Below are positions 34,456-46,196 of a stretch of 64,000 nt of DNA, one piece after another. The DNA is from Siphonodentalium dalli (lineage: Eukaryota; Mollusca; Scaphopoda; Gadilida; Siphonodentaliidae). A program made the position numbers and the translations under genes. Positions within the stretch are counted from its first letter, which is position 1, and each line of letters begins with the position of its first letter. The stretch is from the NCBI GenBank assembly GCA_032622095.1, contig CP136061.1, positions 55,317,762 through 55,381,761 of the forward strand. Direction: 5' to 3'. A model generated the notes under the pieces. The model was not told where the DNA came from. It worked only from the letters and a program-made list of their open reading frames with translations, and searched no databases.

Positions 34456-36924
34456 TGTGTTCCTGCGTACATATGTGAGAGAGTTGGTGGGTGACCATAG
34501 TTTTGTAGTCTTGTTTTGTCTCTCGCCAGTAATTTAACGCAATGAATGCCAAGAAAAAATCAGAAGCGCCCTGTACCTTTTTTTTCAATTTGGACAAAAT
34601 ACACCCAATTGAATTGCATCAAGCGATTTCCATGCAATCACTATCAGATACAAAACTATAACTTCGTGCACTCGATGTATCATATAAAGGGAAAATAAGA
34701 AGTTGAGTCTTTCCCTGTACCATAGTAATCATAAAAGTCAGATTCTTGAAAAATGTATCGCACACAATCTATTTAAATGGACCATGAGAATAATCATCTT
34801 ATTCAACTCACTATATACTATATACTCGTCAGTTTTCAAAACGTTTTGTAACAGGTACATGTATATACTATTTGGACACCAGGAAGGAAAGTGAATTATT
34901 GAATAATTTGCTATCCAAAATCTTTTATCACGTGACATATTGCCTACTTGTGAAAATATATCAATATATCAATTTATCTTTTGCATTCTCGCATAATCTC
35001 CATAAAATTGTTTATGTATAATATATGTTAGCAACCAAACATAATTGTGTCCTTAAAAAATTACCTTGTATAGTTTACGTCTACAGCATACATGTGTAAC
35101 TCTTGCTCTTGGTGTATTTTATACAAATCATCTCGCTTGAGCAAATACATTGAGTCCAATGTAAAAAAAAGCGCATTCGTTTGTATCTCTCTGTTAAAAA
35201 ACAAACAAACAAACAAATAAACTAAAAAAAACCCCACCCCAAATCTGCATTTCACCTGATTGAAGGCCATTCAACCAACTCGGTTGAAATTACCAGAGAA
35301 TTTGCATTTGGAATTTATAAATTGATATATATATGCCGCTTTCACCGAATACAAGAATATCATGCACCGGAGACCACCATGCAAGGAGGATTCAGAATTT
35401 TCAATTTTCCGCTTGGGACATTATTCATTTCGGAGCCATTAAGTCCGCCGTGTATAACTTACTCCGTAATAGACCCGCATGGCGAGTTGTTATTAATAAT
35501 CGCCGGACGCTTATTTTGAAGTGTCAATCGAATCGACATGTTATATCTTTGTTATCAAAAAGAAGCGTGTTTTTATTACGGAAAACAAAAACGTTCGTCG
35601 CCCATGTATAAATAAAACAGAATTAAATATAAACAAGACGGTGAAATATCGGAGCCACATTGCTGGACATTGTGAAGGGCAGAGGGCGGCTTTATTGTAA
35701 CCTATCTCTGTCAGGGGTCCCTATAATCTCGTGTGTCACTTCAAGTATGCGTGCTATAATAGGATGGTGTATGAGATAAGCGCTGCCACCCGTCGCGGTC
35801 AATCACTGCTCATATATAAATTATAAACCACATTTATAAACATCTCAAGCCAGAATACATCAATTTTCATAATCAGGTTTTTTTATTTGGCGCGCTTGGA
35901 CTTTTGACCTATTTATGGCGGACGTCTGGGAGTCAGAGATCTCGAACTTCGCGCGCATTTTAGTTAATTGCTATATATGTTTGCCACATAATGATAATTT
36001 TTCTCCAGAGTCACTGAAGAGTTTTCTTTAATTATTATCTACCGCTTTTAGGAAACGAAAACATGGACCCTCCATAATATCAACGAACATTTTAATTTTT
36101 TGCTCGCCTGATTCAAATTCAAAACGTGTGGAAACTTCCTCATTTGAATGTCGTATCTGACCATCAAAACCTCCTACTAATGTTGAATTGGTCGCTTTCG
36201 CCATTTTTTTTTTGGTGTGACAAACTTACCCAGGTTCCCGAAATTATGATGAAGTTACAGGCTAATAAAATTCCATGTATTATAGCAACAGAGAGCTATC
36301 ACTTGCCAAAACTGTATTTCCCTCAGTCACTTCTAAATCGCGTTCATATCAGCTGTTCATATATTGTGATATTCTATATATGTTACATTTTCGTGTTCTA
36401 TTTGGTGTTCTGGCCTTGTGACAGTGTACCCGGAGCGGGCAACTATTACTATAAATTTTATCAGCACTTTACAGATATCGGACATCCTATTGACATTTGT
36501 TATATATACGATACTTATATACCACGACATAGTTAATCATTCGATGTGTTCAATACACGTTACGCAGATTTTCACGTATATATATATATGAGGTACCTAC
36601 ACCATACTAAGGCAAGCCACAAAACAAACGAAGTGCACATGCATGTAAATACAATTAACTGTTGTGATAAAGAAGTCAAATCCTCCACTTGCAAAAAATG
36701 ACTTAACAAAAAATCTAAGTTTTTTTTTCATACTTAATCTAAATTTGAAGCTAAACTTGATATATATAAACAGGACAAGTGGGAAAGTTTGTCGAGTGAT
36801 GGGTGGGTTGAGCAGCTGATGCGGATACCTCGATATATAATCAAGACTCCGTAGTTATACGCCTTTGGTTGTCCTTTTTCGGATTGGTCTTCCACGGAAA
36901 TTCCCATTTTTAGCTCCACTCATT
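34456..36924. other. No gene recognised
   Basis: AT-rich. Open frames at 35,333-35,611 (92 codons, plus) and 36,126-36,536 (136 codons, plus) were inspected and show no domain. A short AAAC microsatellite lies at about 35,200-35,217. Confidence 0.4.
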
Positions 36925-37535
36925 GATTTGACGAAGTCAAGTTTAAGTTATTGCATGAGTTGGCTTCCGTCGACCGATTGTGTGTGTGTCGGGGGGAGGG
37001 GGTGTCCGTTTCTGTGTTTCATTTGGCACACCCTGTAGGCCACAATCCTCATCCGATCACCACAAAACTTCATAGAGATCTTCAGTGTGACCTCTAGATG
37101 AGAGCTGTCGAATTTTTCCGAATTGAGTTGAAAAACATGGCCGTCAGCATTTAGACATCGGATAATTGGATAAATGCTTTTAAAATTTAGAGGCATGTTA
37201 CGACCACTTCTAAATGGGAGCTATCAAATTGTTTCCGAATTCGTTTAAAACACGGCTGTCAGCGGCCTTCTTGTATTTAACATTTGAATTCATCAGCACA
37301 CCCTACATGTACATGGCCCACATTTATTGAAGAAATTTTTGAAAATTTACAGAAATGTTTAGGATCACTTCTATATGGGAGCTATCGAATTAAAACGATT
37401 TTCAAACAAAACATGCCTGCCGGCAGCCATCTTGGATCTTACTTTTTGCATGAATAAATCCTTCGACATTACCTATATACAGCCAATATTTTTCATCCGC
37501 GTGATTCCAAACTTCATATGGGTCTCCGGGTTGTC
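36925..37535 (-). repeat. Dispersed repeat family D, copy 2
   Basis: Longer copy of the repeat at 28.8 kb, with at least three sub-repeats marked by GACCTCTAGATGAGAGCTGT, CACTTCTAAATGGGAGCTAT and CACTTCTATATGGGAGCTAT, and by GGCACACCCTGTAGGCC and CAGCACACCCTACATG. It stops about 13 bp before the Helitron 3' end at 37,548. An open frame of 82 codons on the minus strand follows the repeat and is not a gene. Confidence 0.75.
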
Positions 37536-37547
37536 CTATATAGTATA

Positions 37548-38190
37548 CTAGCAGGTTAGCCCGCCACTGGCGGCAATAGTAAGAAACATGACAATTTTAA
37601 TTGAATTTTTTGTTTTTCAATGAGTTAATTTTTTTGTTTTTCAATGAGTTAATTGTGCCTTTTTAATTTTTGAATTGAATTTTTTTTTTTTTTATTTTAC
37701 CCGATTTTTTTCGGTTTTTCAAGGAGTTAATTGTGCGTTTTTAATTTTGTTTTTCAATTTTACCCGATTTTTTTTGGTTTTTCAATGAACCTGTCCATGA
37801 CACTTCCCGTATTTAGCAAGTTTGAGCTCAATCGGTTCGAGTCTATAAAGGACACACACATATATATGACACTTCCCGTAGGTAGCAAGTTTGAGCTCAA
37901 TCGGCATTTCCTGGAATTTCCCAGTCAATATTTAGCAAGTTTGAGCTCAATCGGTTCGAGTCTATAAAGGACACACTCATATAATATGACACTTCCCGTA
38001 GGTAGCAAGTTTGAGCTCAATCGGCATTCCCTGTTTTGGTACATATATAGAGACCAATTGTCCATCGGCTGTCATGTGTAGTAAAGATGTGTTATAAGCT
38101 GACATTGCCGAGGGGATGCCCGTTCCTACACGCGTTTTCGATTCTATGAAGTACCCACATATGTACACACATACACACACATATATATAA
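37548..38190 (-). mobile_element. Non-autonomous Helitron, family B, copy 1 (5' end unresolved)
   Basis: The minus-strand 3' end is CTAG at 37,551-37,548, followed by a host T. A hairpin (CCGCC, 3-base loop, GGCGG) lies about nine bases inside it. The interior has a TTTTTCAATGAGTTAATT minisatellite (37,610-37,790) and repeated blocks with CACTTCCCGTA and AGCAAGTTTGAGCTCAATCG (near 37,815, 37,885, 37,935 and 38,005). The right end carries GCGTTTTCGATTCTATGAAG (about 38,132-38,151) as in family B copy 2, but a clean A/TC junction was not found. Confidence 0.6.
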
Positions 38191-38539
38191 ACGCGACGTA
38201 AACATGTGTTGCGTTCTAAAAATAGGAAAGCACTTTCTCTCTGCATAATAAATTTCGAGCGATAACGTTTGCGTAAATACGAAATTGTGAGTGTTGGTTT
38301 GTAACCGGGATTTCTGAGAAGCATTATGCCTATAACTACCCCCCCCCCTAAGCCCTGACCTAAGTGTCATACATACATACTATAACAATGATGTTGTAAG
38401 AGTACTACATCCAATAAATCTCCCCGCATAGGAAATGCAGTCAATGTTCCCGTATAACTCTGCAGATGCTAATAACGTTGAATGGGAAACAGACGCTCTT
38501 TATAGAGATGCGTCAAAAACAAACGCTCATTAAATAATC

Positions 38540-38735
38540 ACTTGATTAACCCCCGCCTTTGCGGTGATTTGGGAGTGGATAAAGGGTGCTCTGAGCTTCT
38601 CCAAAACGCGACCATGACGATTCCCGTGGGATTTTACCTTTAGATAGGAAGTTTGGTCCCGATCGGTCAACCCGTTTTCGATTCTATGAAGTACACATAT
38701 ATATATATACGAAGTCTCAAAATATATAGTATAGA
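38540..38735 (-). mobile_element. Short Helitron, family B, copy 2
   Basis: The minus-strand 5' end is TCTATACTATATATTTTGAG at 38,735, preceded by a host A (plus T at 38,736). The body holds AAGTTTGGTCCCGATCGGTC and CCCGTTTTCGATTCTATGAA. The presumed 3' end near 38,540 has a CCGC/GCGG hairpin but reads CAAG rather than CTAG, so it is mutated or the end lies elsewhere. A related segment is at 61,400-61,575. Confidence 0.55.
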
Positions 38736-39898
38736 TATTACTGAAACAATTCAACATTCCGCATTCCTTATTGCTCATTTGACTGTAACGTGTGACAGTA
38801 CCCCCCTCTCCAATTTGAACTGCACTGTCTGATACTTTCATTTAAATTACACGCCACGTGGTGTGGTGCCGTCCACCTGGTATAACATGTTTCAAACATC
38901 ATTACAATTACCGTTATGTTACGAGACGAGAAGGGGTGTAAATTAAAACTCTCGATTCACTCTCGAATAACTCACAGTCTTGTCCTCGGCCCACCTGCTC
39001 TAGCAACAAAAGAAGCATACCCATATGTTCCAATAATTACGGAACCGTCAATTGAACATAGCTTCTCATTTATTACGCAGTCGCGTGCCTTTAAGAAACG
39101 GCACTCCTACCGAAATAGATATATTCACTTCCAATTTGACTAAATATAGGAAACAAGAGACATGTGGACAGATGTTAATGATATCGAATTGGTGGGTGGA
39201 TATGGATGAGATCAAAGACTCCTCAGCGAAAATCACCCCAGCTCGTAACATCACGCAAAACACGGTGATTTGTAGGCTTCGATCAATGTTGCGGACGAAC
39301 ATCAAATGAACTGGTTCTACATAACTAAACTGATGCCATTATTATTCCCGATTAATTATTTAGCTATTTATATGCCCGATGTGCATAGAAACATTGTCGC
39401 ATTTGAAAACTAGCATATTTTGATGTGACAACTACTTAAAAATGTGCACTTCAAGGCTCAGTCGTCGGCAGACATATAGACTTTTGTGTTAGTGAAAAAA
39501 TCAACTATTATTGGGAGGCTATATCTTATGTTCTAAATTAGGTCGGTACAACAGTTCATCGTTATGTTAAACTTGTTGACAGACTAAGCTGGAAGTGGGC
39601 CATCGTATATTCCGCACTATATGTAACCGATACTCAGAAGTACAAAAACAACTGACGCAGGCGGCGAACATAACTCCGATAAAGTTTTTTTTTTTAATAT
39701 TTAAAAATAAGTTCAACATATATAATAAATTCAACATATAAAGCATTGGGAGAAAAGATATTACGACCACCTGTCCCGGTCATGGGTTCAACCCACCTAC
39801 AACTCCGAGAAATCCCCCCAGCCGTAATTGTAACGCCCCGATATTCTTCTGTGGTCCGTACACACAACATGGCTGAGGATTTACGTTCACAGGCTGAC
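38736..39898. other. No gene recognised
   Basis: Overlapping frames of 75-85 codons at 38,916-39,309 on both strands show no domain. Nothing else seen. Confidence 0.4.
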
Positions 39899-40863
39899 TT
39901 AAGGGTCAGACGCACGTTTTGCCAAAATATCCTGGTATTTCAAAATGTATTTTCTCTAAATCTATCAGGAATATCTTTGTGAAATTTTGTACAAGAGATT
40001 ATTGTGGTACCATACATAAGAACCATTGGACATTTGGTTATTATAATCTCATTTACTTTACTTTTATGGCATGAAAAATCTTTAAAATTTCACTGTGTTA
40101 AGGTACCGAGAACTACTGTAACACAGATTTTTTTCGAAAGTGCATTTCATATATACATGATATCATATCTGAAGATCATGAGAGGAGACTTAATTTTTCT
40201 TGATTCATGAAATTAAATGATTATTTTCATTCAGAAAGACAACTACCATAAATATTTTTTTATTATTGAGAATTTTCATGCCATGCTTGTTGGTCATTGA
40301 AAAATTGGGCTCAGTTGAGTTCTGGGTCATGGGTTCATAACCAAGTTAAATATGACCACCATATCTCTTAACACTGTGGCCTAATTTATGTTGATTGCTC
40401 CCTGCTTGAGTGGACAGCACCACATTTGAACATTTGTTTTCATCGGGCTGGCATATTTGTGACTGCTTTATTCTTCATTATAATACATGGGGTATGATGC
40501 TATAATATGCAATTAAAAAGCTAACTCAACATTATGATACAAATGAAGCCTCCTCTCATTGAGTCAAGACAATAAGCTATTTGATGGTTGACATGTTGTT
40601 TGAAAGTATAAATTTGTCTGGCAGTTCTCGGTACCTAAAGGGACAGAAACGAAACAAATATTTTCAACCTCTCAAATGTATTAAAATCCATTATTGTTAT
40701 TGTCTCTTTATAATTGCTCTGATTCTATATATAATGAAAATTATCATATGTAAAATTCGAGATTTTTCACGAGATAGATCCAGAGAAATTCTTTGTTGAA
40801 AATCACTTGCCATTTCTGGCTGGATTTACTGTGATTTATGCAAAACGTGCGTCTCCTCCTTAA
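39899..40863. mobile_element. TTAA-flanked long-TIR element, 965 bp
   Basis: Bounded by TTAA at 39,899 and 40,860-40,863. Outer inverted repeats share AGACGCACGTTTTGC starting about nine bases inside each end. Pairing continues about 300 bp inward: AAGGTACCGAGAACTAC (40,100-40,116) mirrors GTTCTCGGTACCT (40,624-40,636), and ATGAGAGGAGACTT (40,179-40,192) mirrors TCCTCTCATTGAGTC (40,551-40,565). The centre (about 40,200-40,550) is unpaired and has no transposase. TTAA flanks suggest a piggyBac-like or other TTAA-targeting family; the TIR differs from that of the MITE at 9.4 kb. Confidence 0.75.
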
Positions 40864-41050
40864 TGGCTGTATTGTGCGTTAGCATACGGCTTTATTCTCT
40901 GATCAAAATAAAATAACATGATATCGAGAAATGGAAATTATATACAAAAGATGGAGAGAAGGAAGAAAATACATTAAGTATGCAATATAAAACGATATTC
41001 CGATTGTTCATCGTCATTATTACCGTCACCAACATCATCTTCGTCATCGT

Positions 41051-41275
41051 AGTCATGCTGATGATGATGATGATGATGATAATGATGGTGGTGATGATGA
41101 TGATGATGATGATGATGATAATAACGATGGCGACGATGACGAAGACGGTGGTGGTGATGATGATTATTATTATGATTATGCATGATGATGATGATGATGA
41201 TGACGACGACGACTACGATGACGACGAAGATGATGATGATGACGATGATAATGATGGTGATGATGATGATGTGAA
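41051..41275 (+). repeat. GAT/GAC trinucleotide microsatellite
   Basis: About 225 bp of interrupted GAT, GAC and GAA triplets. It keeps both strands open for 106 codons (polyMet/Asp/Val on plus, His-rich on minus), a repeat artefact and not a gene. Confidence 0.97.
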
Positions 41276-43964
41276 GAGAAGTTACATCTTTCAAATTTAG
41301 TACAATTCATCTCCAAGTTTGTTTTTTTTTCACACAGGGGCACAATCCACAAAATACATTTGTTCAGTCCCAACGGCCTTTCTCTTTACAAGCACGAAAT
41401 TGACAGAGGGATATTCTATTTTTGCTGTATAAAGACTATCCACGTAGGTTTCAAAATTAATGTCATGTTTGAAAATTGTATAGGTGTTGGCACGCCTATA
41501 AAGTTCTCTATCAGATAACTACTCACAACCGGAATTGAATATTTAAATTTCACTAATGTTTCTGAACAAGGAATGTTTGTATCTACATATTTATCATGTT
41601 CCAAAGATGGATATGTCCACAATCAACGCCCTCGGTAATCTGACATCAGCCTTCGGTCTCAGGCTGATATGAGGTTACCTCGTGCTGACATCGGGCCTAA
41701 TTTCAAACCAACCAAGTAATATCCTCTAAATGATTAATGTATAACTGTATACAACACTCTTAGACAGGACTATGTGTGCATATGGACGGACGGAGTAGTT
41801 TGCGTTACAAGCCATGGTAATCTCATCTACGGATATACATGTTACCACCGGAAGTCTGATATTGCATGGTATTGAGACATTATCTGGAATTTTGCCTATA
41901 TATATTATTGGCACTTGGCTTGACGTGGACTAATGTATAGCAGTTCGTGAGAATATCACTCGATACCCGGCGTCACGAGAGGTCACTGACTCTCGCAGTC
42001 TTGGCCGATGATTTCTTGACCAGGTATACATTCTTGGCACGTCGCGTGGCATGAGGTAATTGGCAAACACACAGCGCATTTTCTCACATCAGCTTTTTAA
42101 CAAAACAGGTGTAATTCAATTTCGACTATAAGGAGACGATCAAATTGAAAGATCGACACCTTTTCAATAGACGCTGGATCCGTGGTCAAAAGTTAATTGG
42201 CTGGAGATGTATGCTTCATAAGTGGCTCTCCAACGCCTAACAGAGCTCTCTTCTAATCCAGTAATTGTATATAAACAACGAAATTCTATACCTACAAATT
42301 TTGTCACCAAATTTGAAAATGCTTGACAGACGATAAGAAAAACTTATTAAAATATAACGAGCTTTATTATATACCGAGTGGTAAATTTAAACAACGATTT
42401 TAAAATGGCCCCGACAGATGGTAAGTAACAATTGAATATCGACATGGAAGTCGTTTTAGAATTTTACTATTTTGTGTAATGTCTGGTGAATACAATTATT
42501 TTTTAATTGAGACGTGAAGCACTACACGTGATGAAATGAGATGTAAACACGAAGATGTCCTAAGAAAACAATGTTAACCCCGGACAAGACGTCATGTTGA
42601 GATCAGAATTAGGGGCCTTGCGGCTCTTGCTCTTTCTATTCATATATAGTCATGGTTGAGTTGCATGTTGGGAAAACACTCTCTCGTGCGTCAGTGTTAT
42701 GTTTGTGTAACATGGGAATGTATAGGGTCTCATGTCAAAGGTTCTCACGATGTTCGAGCCCCCTATTATTTCGTTTCCGAGCTACCAGTATAGAGTTTTA
42801 TTCATAACTGTGTCAACTTTAGGGGGTGTGACTTTTAAAATGGGACACATGGGCTACACAAAATAGTGATAACTCACCTAAAATACGTCCAACCAATTTC
42901 GTAATCGCAGGTGCACACGTTACCATGATGGTAAATATCCGCGCCATAGTTTCATAGACCAAGAAACGATACGAAGGTGTATAAAAGCTTGCACATGTTG
43001 AAAATTATGTACGTTGCTAAACATTTATAAGTCGAAAAAGGGCAATAACTATAGTGAAAAATCTCGGATGAATCTTATAATTGCAAGAGCACGGGTGATG
43101 ATGTTTAATACATTTAGTGTAAACTTATTTTTATTTCCAAATCCAAAAAATAACATAATTTACAGATGACACATATATACAAAATAGAAGAGTTAATATA
43201 TGGAAACGAGGATCAGACAACAAACCCGAGGGCTTATATGAAACCTTCTCCTCTTTGGCGACAAGCCCCCTTCCACAATAAGTTTAATACATTTGCTAAG
43301 TTTCAAAAACAATTTACCAATAAATGAATTGTACAAGTTCAGACCAAATACACAGGGTTGCAAAAAACTGAAGAAACGGGAATAACTCCAGGGGGCGTCA
43401 AACAATGTTTTCCGAACACGTATGAGGGGGTGATCAAGAGGACCCAAAAGCAATTTATTCCGCAGCTCAAAAAAATATTTCCTCCACATTTTTCAACTAT
43501 TTATTTTAATTATAAAACTTATAGATATAATGTAATTTTAACATCAGAACTGCCCTTCGATAGTCAGTATATATTATTTCTCATTGTATAATTACTAAAT
43601 ACTCGGTATATGTTAGTTTAGGTCACTCCGAACATAAAATGCATGTACACATCACTGCATGTCAAACTGGGCTAACACCATACACAAACATGTAATAGGT
43701 AGTTGATAGGAAACAGACAGTAAGTGGTGAAAATTTGTCCGAATTTTAGTATTTCGTGTTTATAAAGGGGTTGATATCGAAAAATGATTGCAAAAAACTT
43801 GCTAAAACGGAAAACACTTTTGTGTCGAGGGGTGGGTTGGTTAAAAAAAATGGTCAATGGTGAAAAAGTATCATACGTGGTTGGAAATTGGTTCTGACCC
43901 CCCTAAATGAGAGTGTCAATGATACTGCAGCTCAACTGAGGCGTTACAAATCATGCAACGAATA
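41276..43964. other. No gene recognised
   Basis: About 2.7 kb of AT-rich DNA. Frames near 43,193-43,591 on both strands (about 98 and 77 codons) have no recognisable content. Near 43,380 a stretch resembles the end of the poly-G TIR element at 7.5 kb. Confidence 0.4.
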
Positions 43965-44050
43965 AAGTCGAAGATGGCCGCTGGCAGCCATGTTTTTCAA
44001 CGAATTTCGGGGGGGGGGGGGGTCGATGGCTCCCATCTAGAGGTCGTAGT
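43965..44050 (+). repeat. Dispersed repeat family D, fragment (inverted copy)
   Basis: Contains AAGATGGCCGCTGGCAGCCA and GGCTCCCATCTAGAGGTC, the complement of the sub-repeat in the copies at 28.8 and 36.9 kb. A run of about 14 G (44,009-44,022) interrupts it. Confidence 0.7.
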
Positions 44051-44131
44051 TTATCCATAATTTTGTTTCAATCATCGTGTTTGGAAAGTTTCCATAATAA
44101 ACGATAAATTCAAAGTTTATACTTCTTCCTG
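44045..44131 (+). repeat. Local direct repeat flanking family E copy 3, left
   Basis: CGTAGTTTATCCATAATTTT and GTTTCCATAATAA recur at 44,570-44,651 on the other side of the family E copy. Copies are about 85 per cent identical by eye. Confidence 0.8.
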
Positions 44132-44536
44132 TTGTTCGGATTGATGTCCCATAGTATCAGATTACAACAACAATAAAAAAAATTTGAAATGCCGCTTCAG
44201 TTATCATAATCAATTAATTGCCCAAAAATAATGCTAACCACAGCAAACTATAGTATAAAATTGCCCAAAAACGTGTTTTTATCAGCATTTTGTTCAACGA
44301 AATCTGGCCGGATTGTTAAATCCGCAATTTGGTCCGAGACCATCGGCTTGACGAATATTTTCCAGGCCACCAAAAATTACATATATCATGAAATAAAAAA
44401 TTTCAAATATCGACATCTGATCACTCTGAGCTTTGATTTGTGGGTTCCTCGACTCGAATCAAATATTTGTTTACCCCCGAAGCCAAAGAAATAGTAATTT
44501 TGGAGCGTTAATTCGGATTTTGCATTTTTAAGCATT
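44132..44536 (-). repeat. Dispersed repeat family E, copy 3
   Basis: Reverse-strand copy of the repeats at 521-930 and 1,886-2,235: complement landmarks ACCCCCGAAGCCAAAGAAAT (44,472-44,491), TGGGTTCCTCGACTCGAATC, and CGAATATTTTCCAGGCC. It extends the known family to three copies in two orientations. The open frame 44,231-44,494 is a by-product. Confidence 0.8.
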
Positions 44537-44569
44537 GTCGTTTATTCTACATACATGTACCAGTTCAAC

Positions 44570-44651
44570 CGTAGTTTATCCATAATTTTGTTTCAGTCAA
44601 CATGTTTGGCAAGTTTCCATAATAAGCGATAAATTTTTATTTGTTCCTGTT
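44570..44651 (+). repeat. Local direct repeat flanking family E copy 3, right
   Basis: Second copy of 44,045-44,131; it diverges after the TTGTTCCTG end. About 33 bp separates it from the family E copy. Confidence 0.8.
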
Positions 44652-44749
44652 TTTTATAATAACTGACATCTGGAACAATTCGGAAATTAGAATATGAAGT
44701 CTATTTATGTTTTTGGTATCAGGAGGTAATAGTATATGTTGATGTTTTT

Positions 44750-44897
44750 TGAAAATAAAGAACCTTCAGAATAGAACACTTTCGGAATAAAGGAACCCCC
44801 CTCCTGATACTGTCGGAATAGAGAAACTTCGGAATAGAGAATCTTCGGATTAGAGAAACTTCGGAATAAAGAACCTTCGGAATAAAGAACAGTATAT
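44750..44897. repeat. Minisatellite with AACCTTCGGAATAAAG-like units
   Basis: Eight or so irregular 15-17 bp units containing CTTCGGAATA followed by AAGA or GAGA, with a C-rich interruption near 44,795. The motif resembles the GGAACCTTCGGAATAACA part of tandem repeat T1 at 11.6-12.9 kb. Confidence 0.9.
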
Positions 44898-46036
44898 ACC
44901 CCAACAGGAATATAGGTTCGAGCATATATATATTTTATTGTTTTCGGATATATAACACATAATCTACATGTGTGTAATAGTTTTGGGGTGTCACATTTGA
45001 TCTGGGCAACCTATCTGACTGAATGATTCGGTATGAAGGTGTAAAATCATTGTGGCTGACATTTATACACCGTGACCGCGTTTTGAGGAATCGTGGAATT
45101 GGAATTTTATTAATTACCTCCCTGGAATGCTTCTCAGCATGAGGTCGCGGCCATTTGAAAATTAATAAATTCCTAGAGATTCATGGACCATCTAATGAGG
45201 TACATAAAATGAGGCGCTGTACAAGTCAAAGATAAACGCAAATTCTTACGGCAACGACCTTGACTGGGAGAGGCACGAATTCTGAACAACTACATTATGG
45301 AGTGAAAATTGATAAGCGAATCTGTAATTATTCTTTTGTATCTGCATGTTTTGGGCAGAAAATCCGAAGAATGTAATATATTATTATAGTTGGTATCGTA
45401 AAATATACATATAGGCAAGCTCTGTAATATTGGTTCCTGCAATCATATATAAATGTTAATCTTAAATATAATATTCACGATATAAAAACAGAGCAAAGGG
45501 TAGATAGAGCAGGGACGCAACACAGGCATGTGCATATAATCATATGGACGGTACATTAGGGCAGTGCTGGTGGGATGGGCAGCTGTGCTCGTTATAATCC
45601 CATGTGATTGGGACTCTGTATCAAACTCTACCATTGGTGAGTTCAGTGCATTGAAACGTTGTAACTCAGAAATGATATAGACACCTCAGTTAAGGTGTAC
45701 AAATCGAAGTCAGATATATCAAATGATCGCCGACCTTGACATTCCGATGACTCATGTGCCATTATGTGACAGTAATGAGTCTACGACCCCCACCCGCATA
45801 CGATCCTGATACGGAGTGAAGCCCAGGGGAACTGCGCTGTTAATAAAGTGATTGGCAGTTTGTCAAATTTGTATATATACTGTCTAAACGGAAGACTCTT
45901 CAGGATAGGTACAGATATGCATGTTGATGGATTAAATTTAATGAATTTTAACGAGAATTAAATTCGAACATACTGTTATCGTAAACATTATGAATCCCCG
46001 TCCATCGCATCAGAGTAACGATGAACACATACTAAT
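44898..46036. other. No gene recognised
   Basis: AT-rich left flank of the giant minisatellite. No open frame above about 63 codons. Confidence 0.4.
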
Positions 46037-46196
46037 TTCCTAAGCCAATTTATATCCGATTATATGTATACCATGCAAAAAAAAACTAAAACTACTTGCA
46101 ACCATCATCATTCACACACAAGAATTTCCTAAGCCAATTTATATTCCGCTTATGTATACCATGCAAAAGAAAACTAAAACTACTTGCAACTATCAT
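46037..46196 (+). repeat. Duplicated left flank of the minisatellite
   Basis: About 80 bp present twice (46,037-46,108 and 46,122-46,196): TTTCCTAAGCCAATTTATAT, a TATACCATGCAAAA stretch, and AAACTAAAACTACTTGCAAC. Each copy ends in the first CATCATCATTCACAC-like bases of the array, so the flank was duplicated together with the array start. Confidence 0.9.

Noticed and set aside
39770-39800. B-box-like GGGTTCAACCC as a tRNA or SINE
   Set aside because: No A box at proper distance and the last bases do not fit the consensus.
40974-41373. His-rich or Met/Asp-rich proteins on the two strands
   Set aside because: Pure translation of the GAT/GAC microsatellite.
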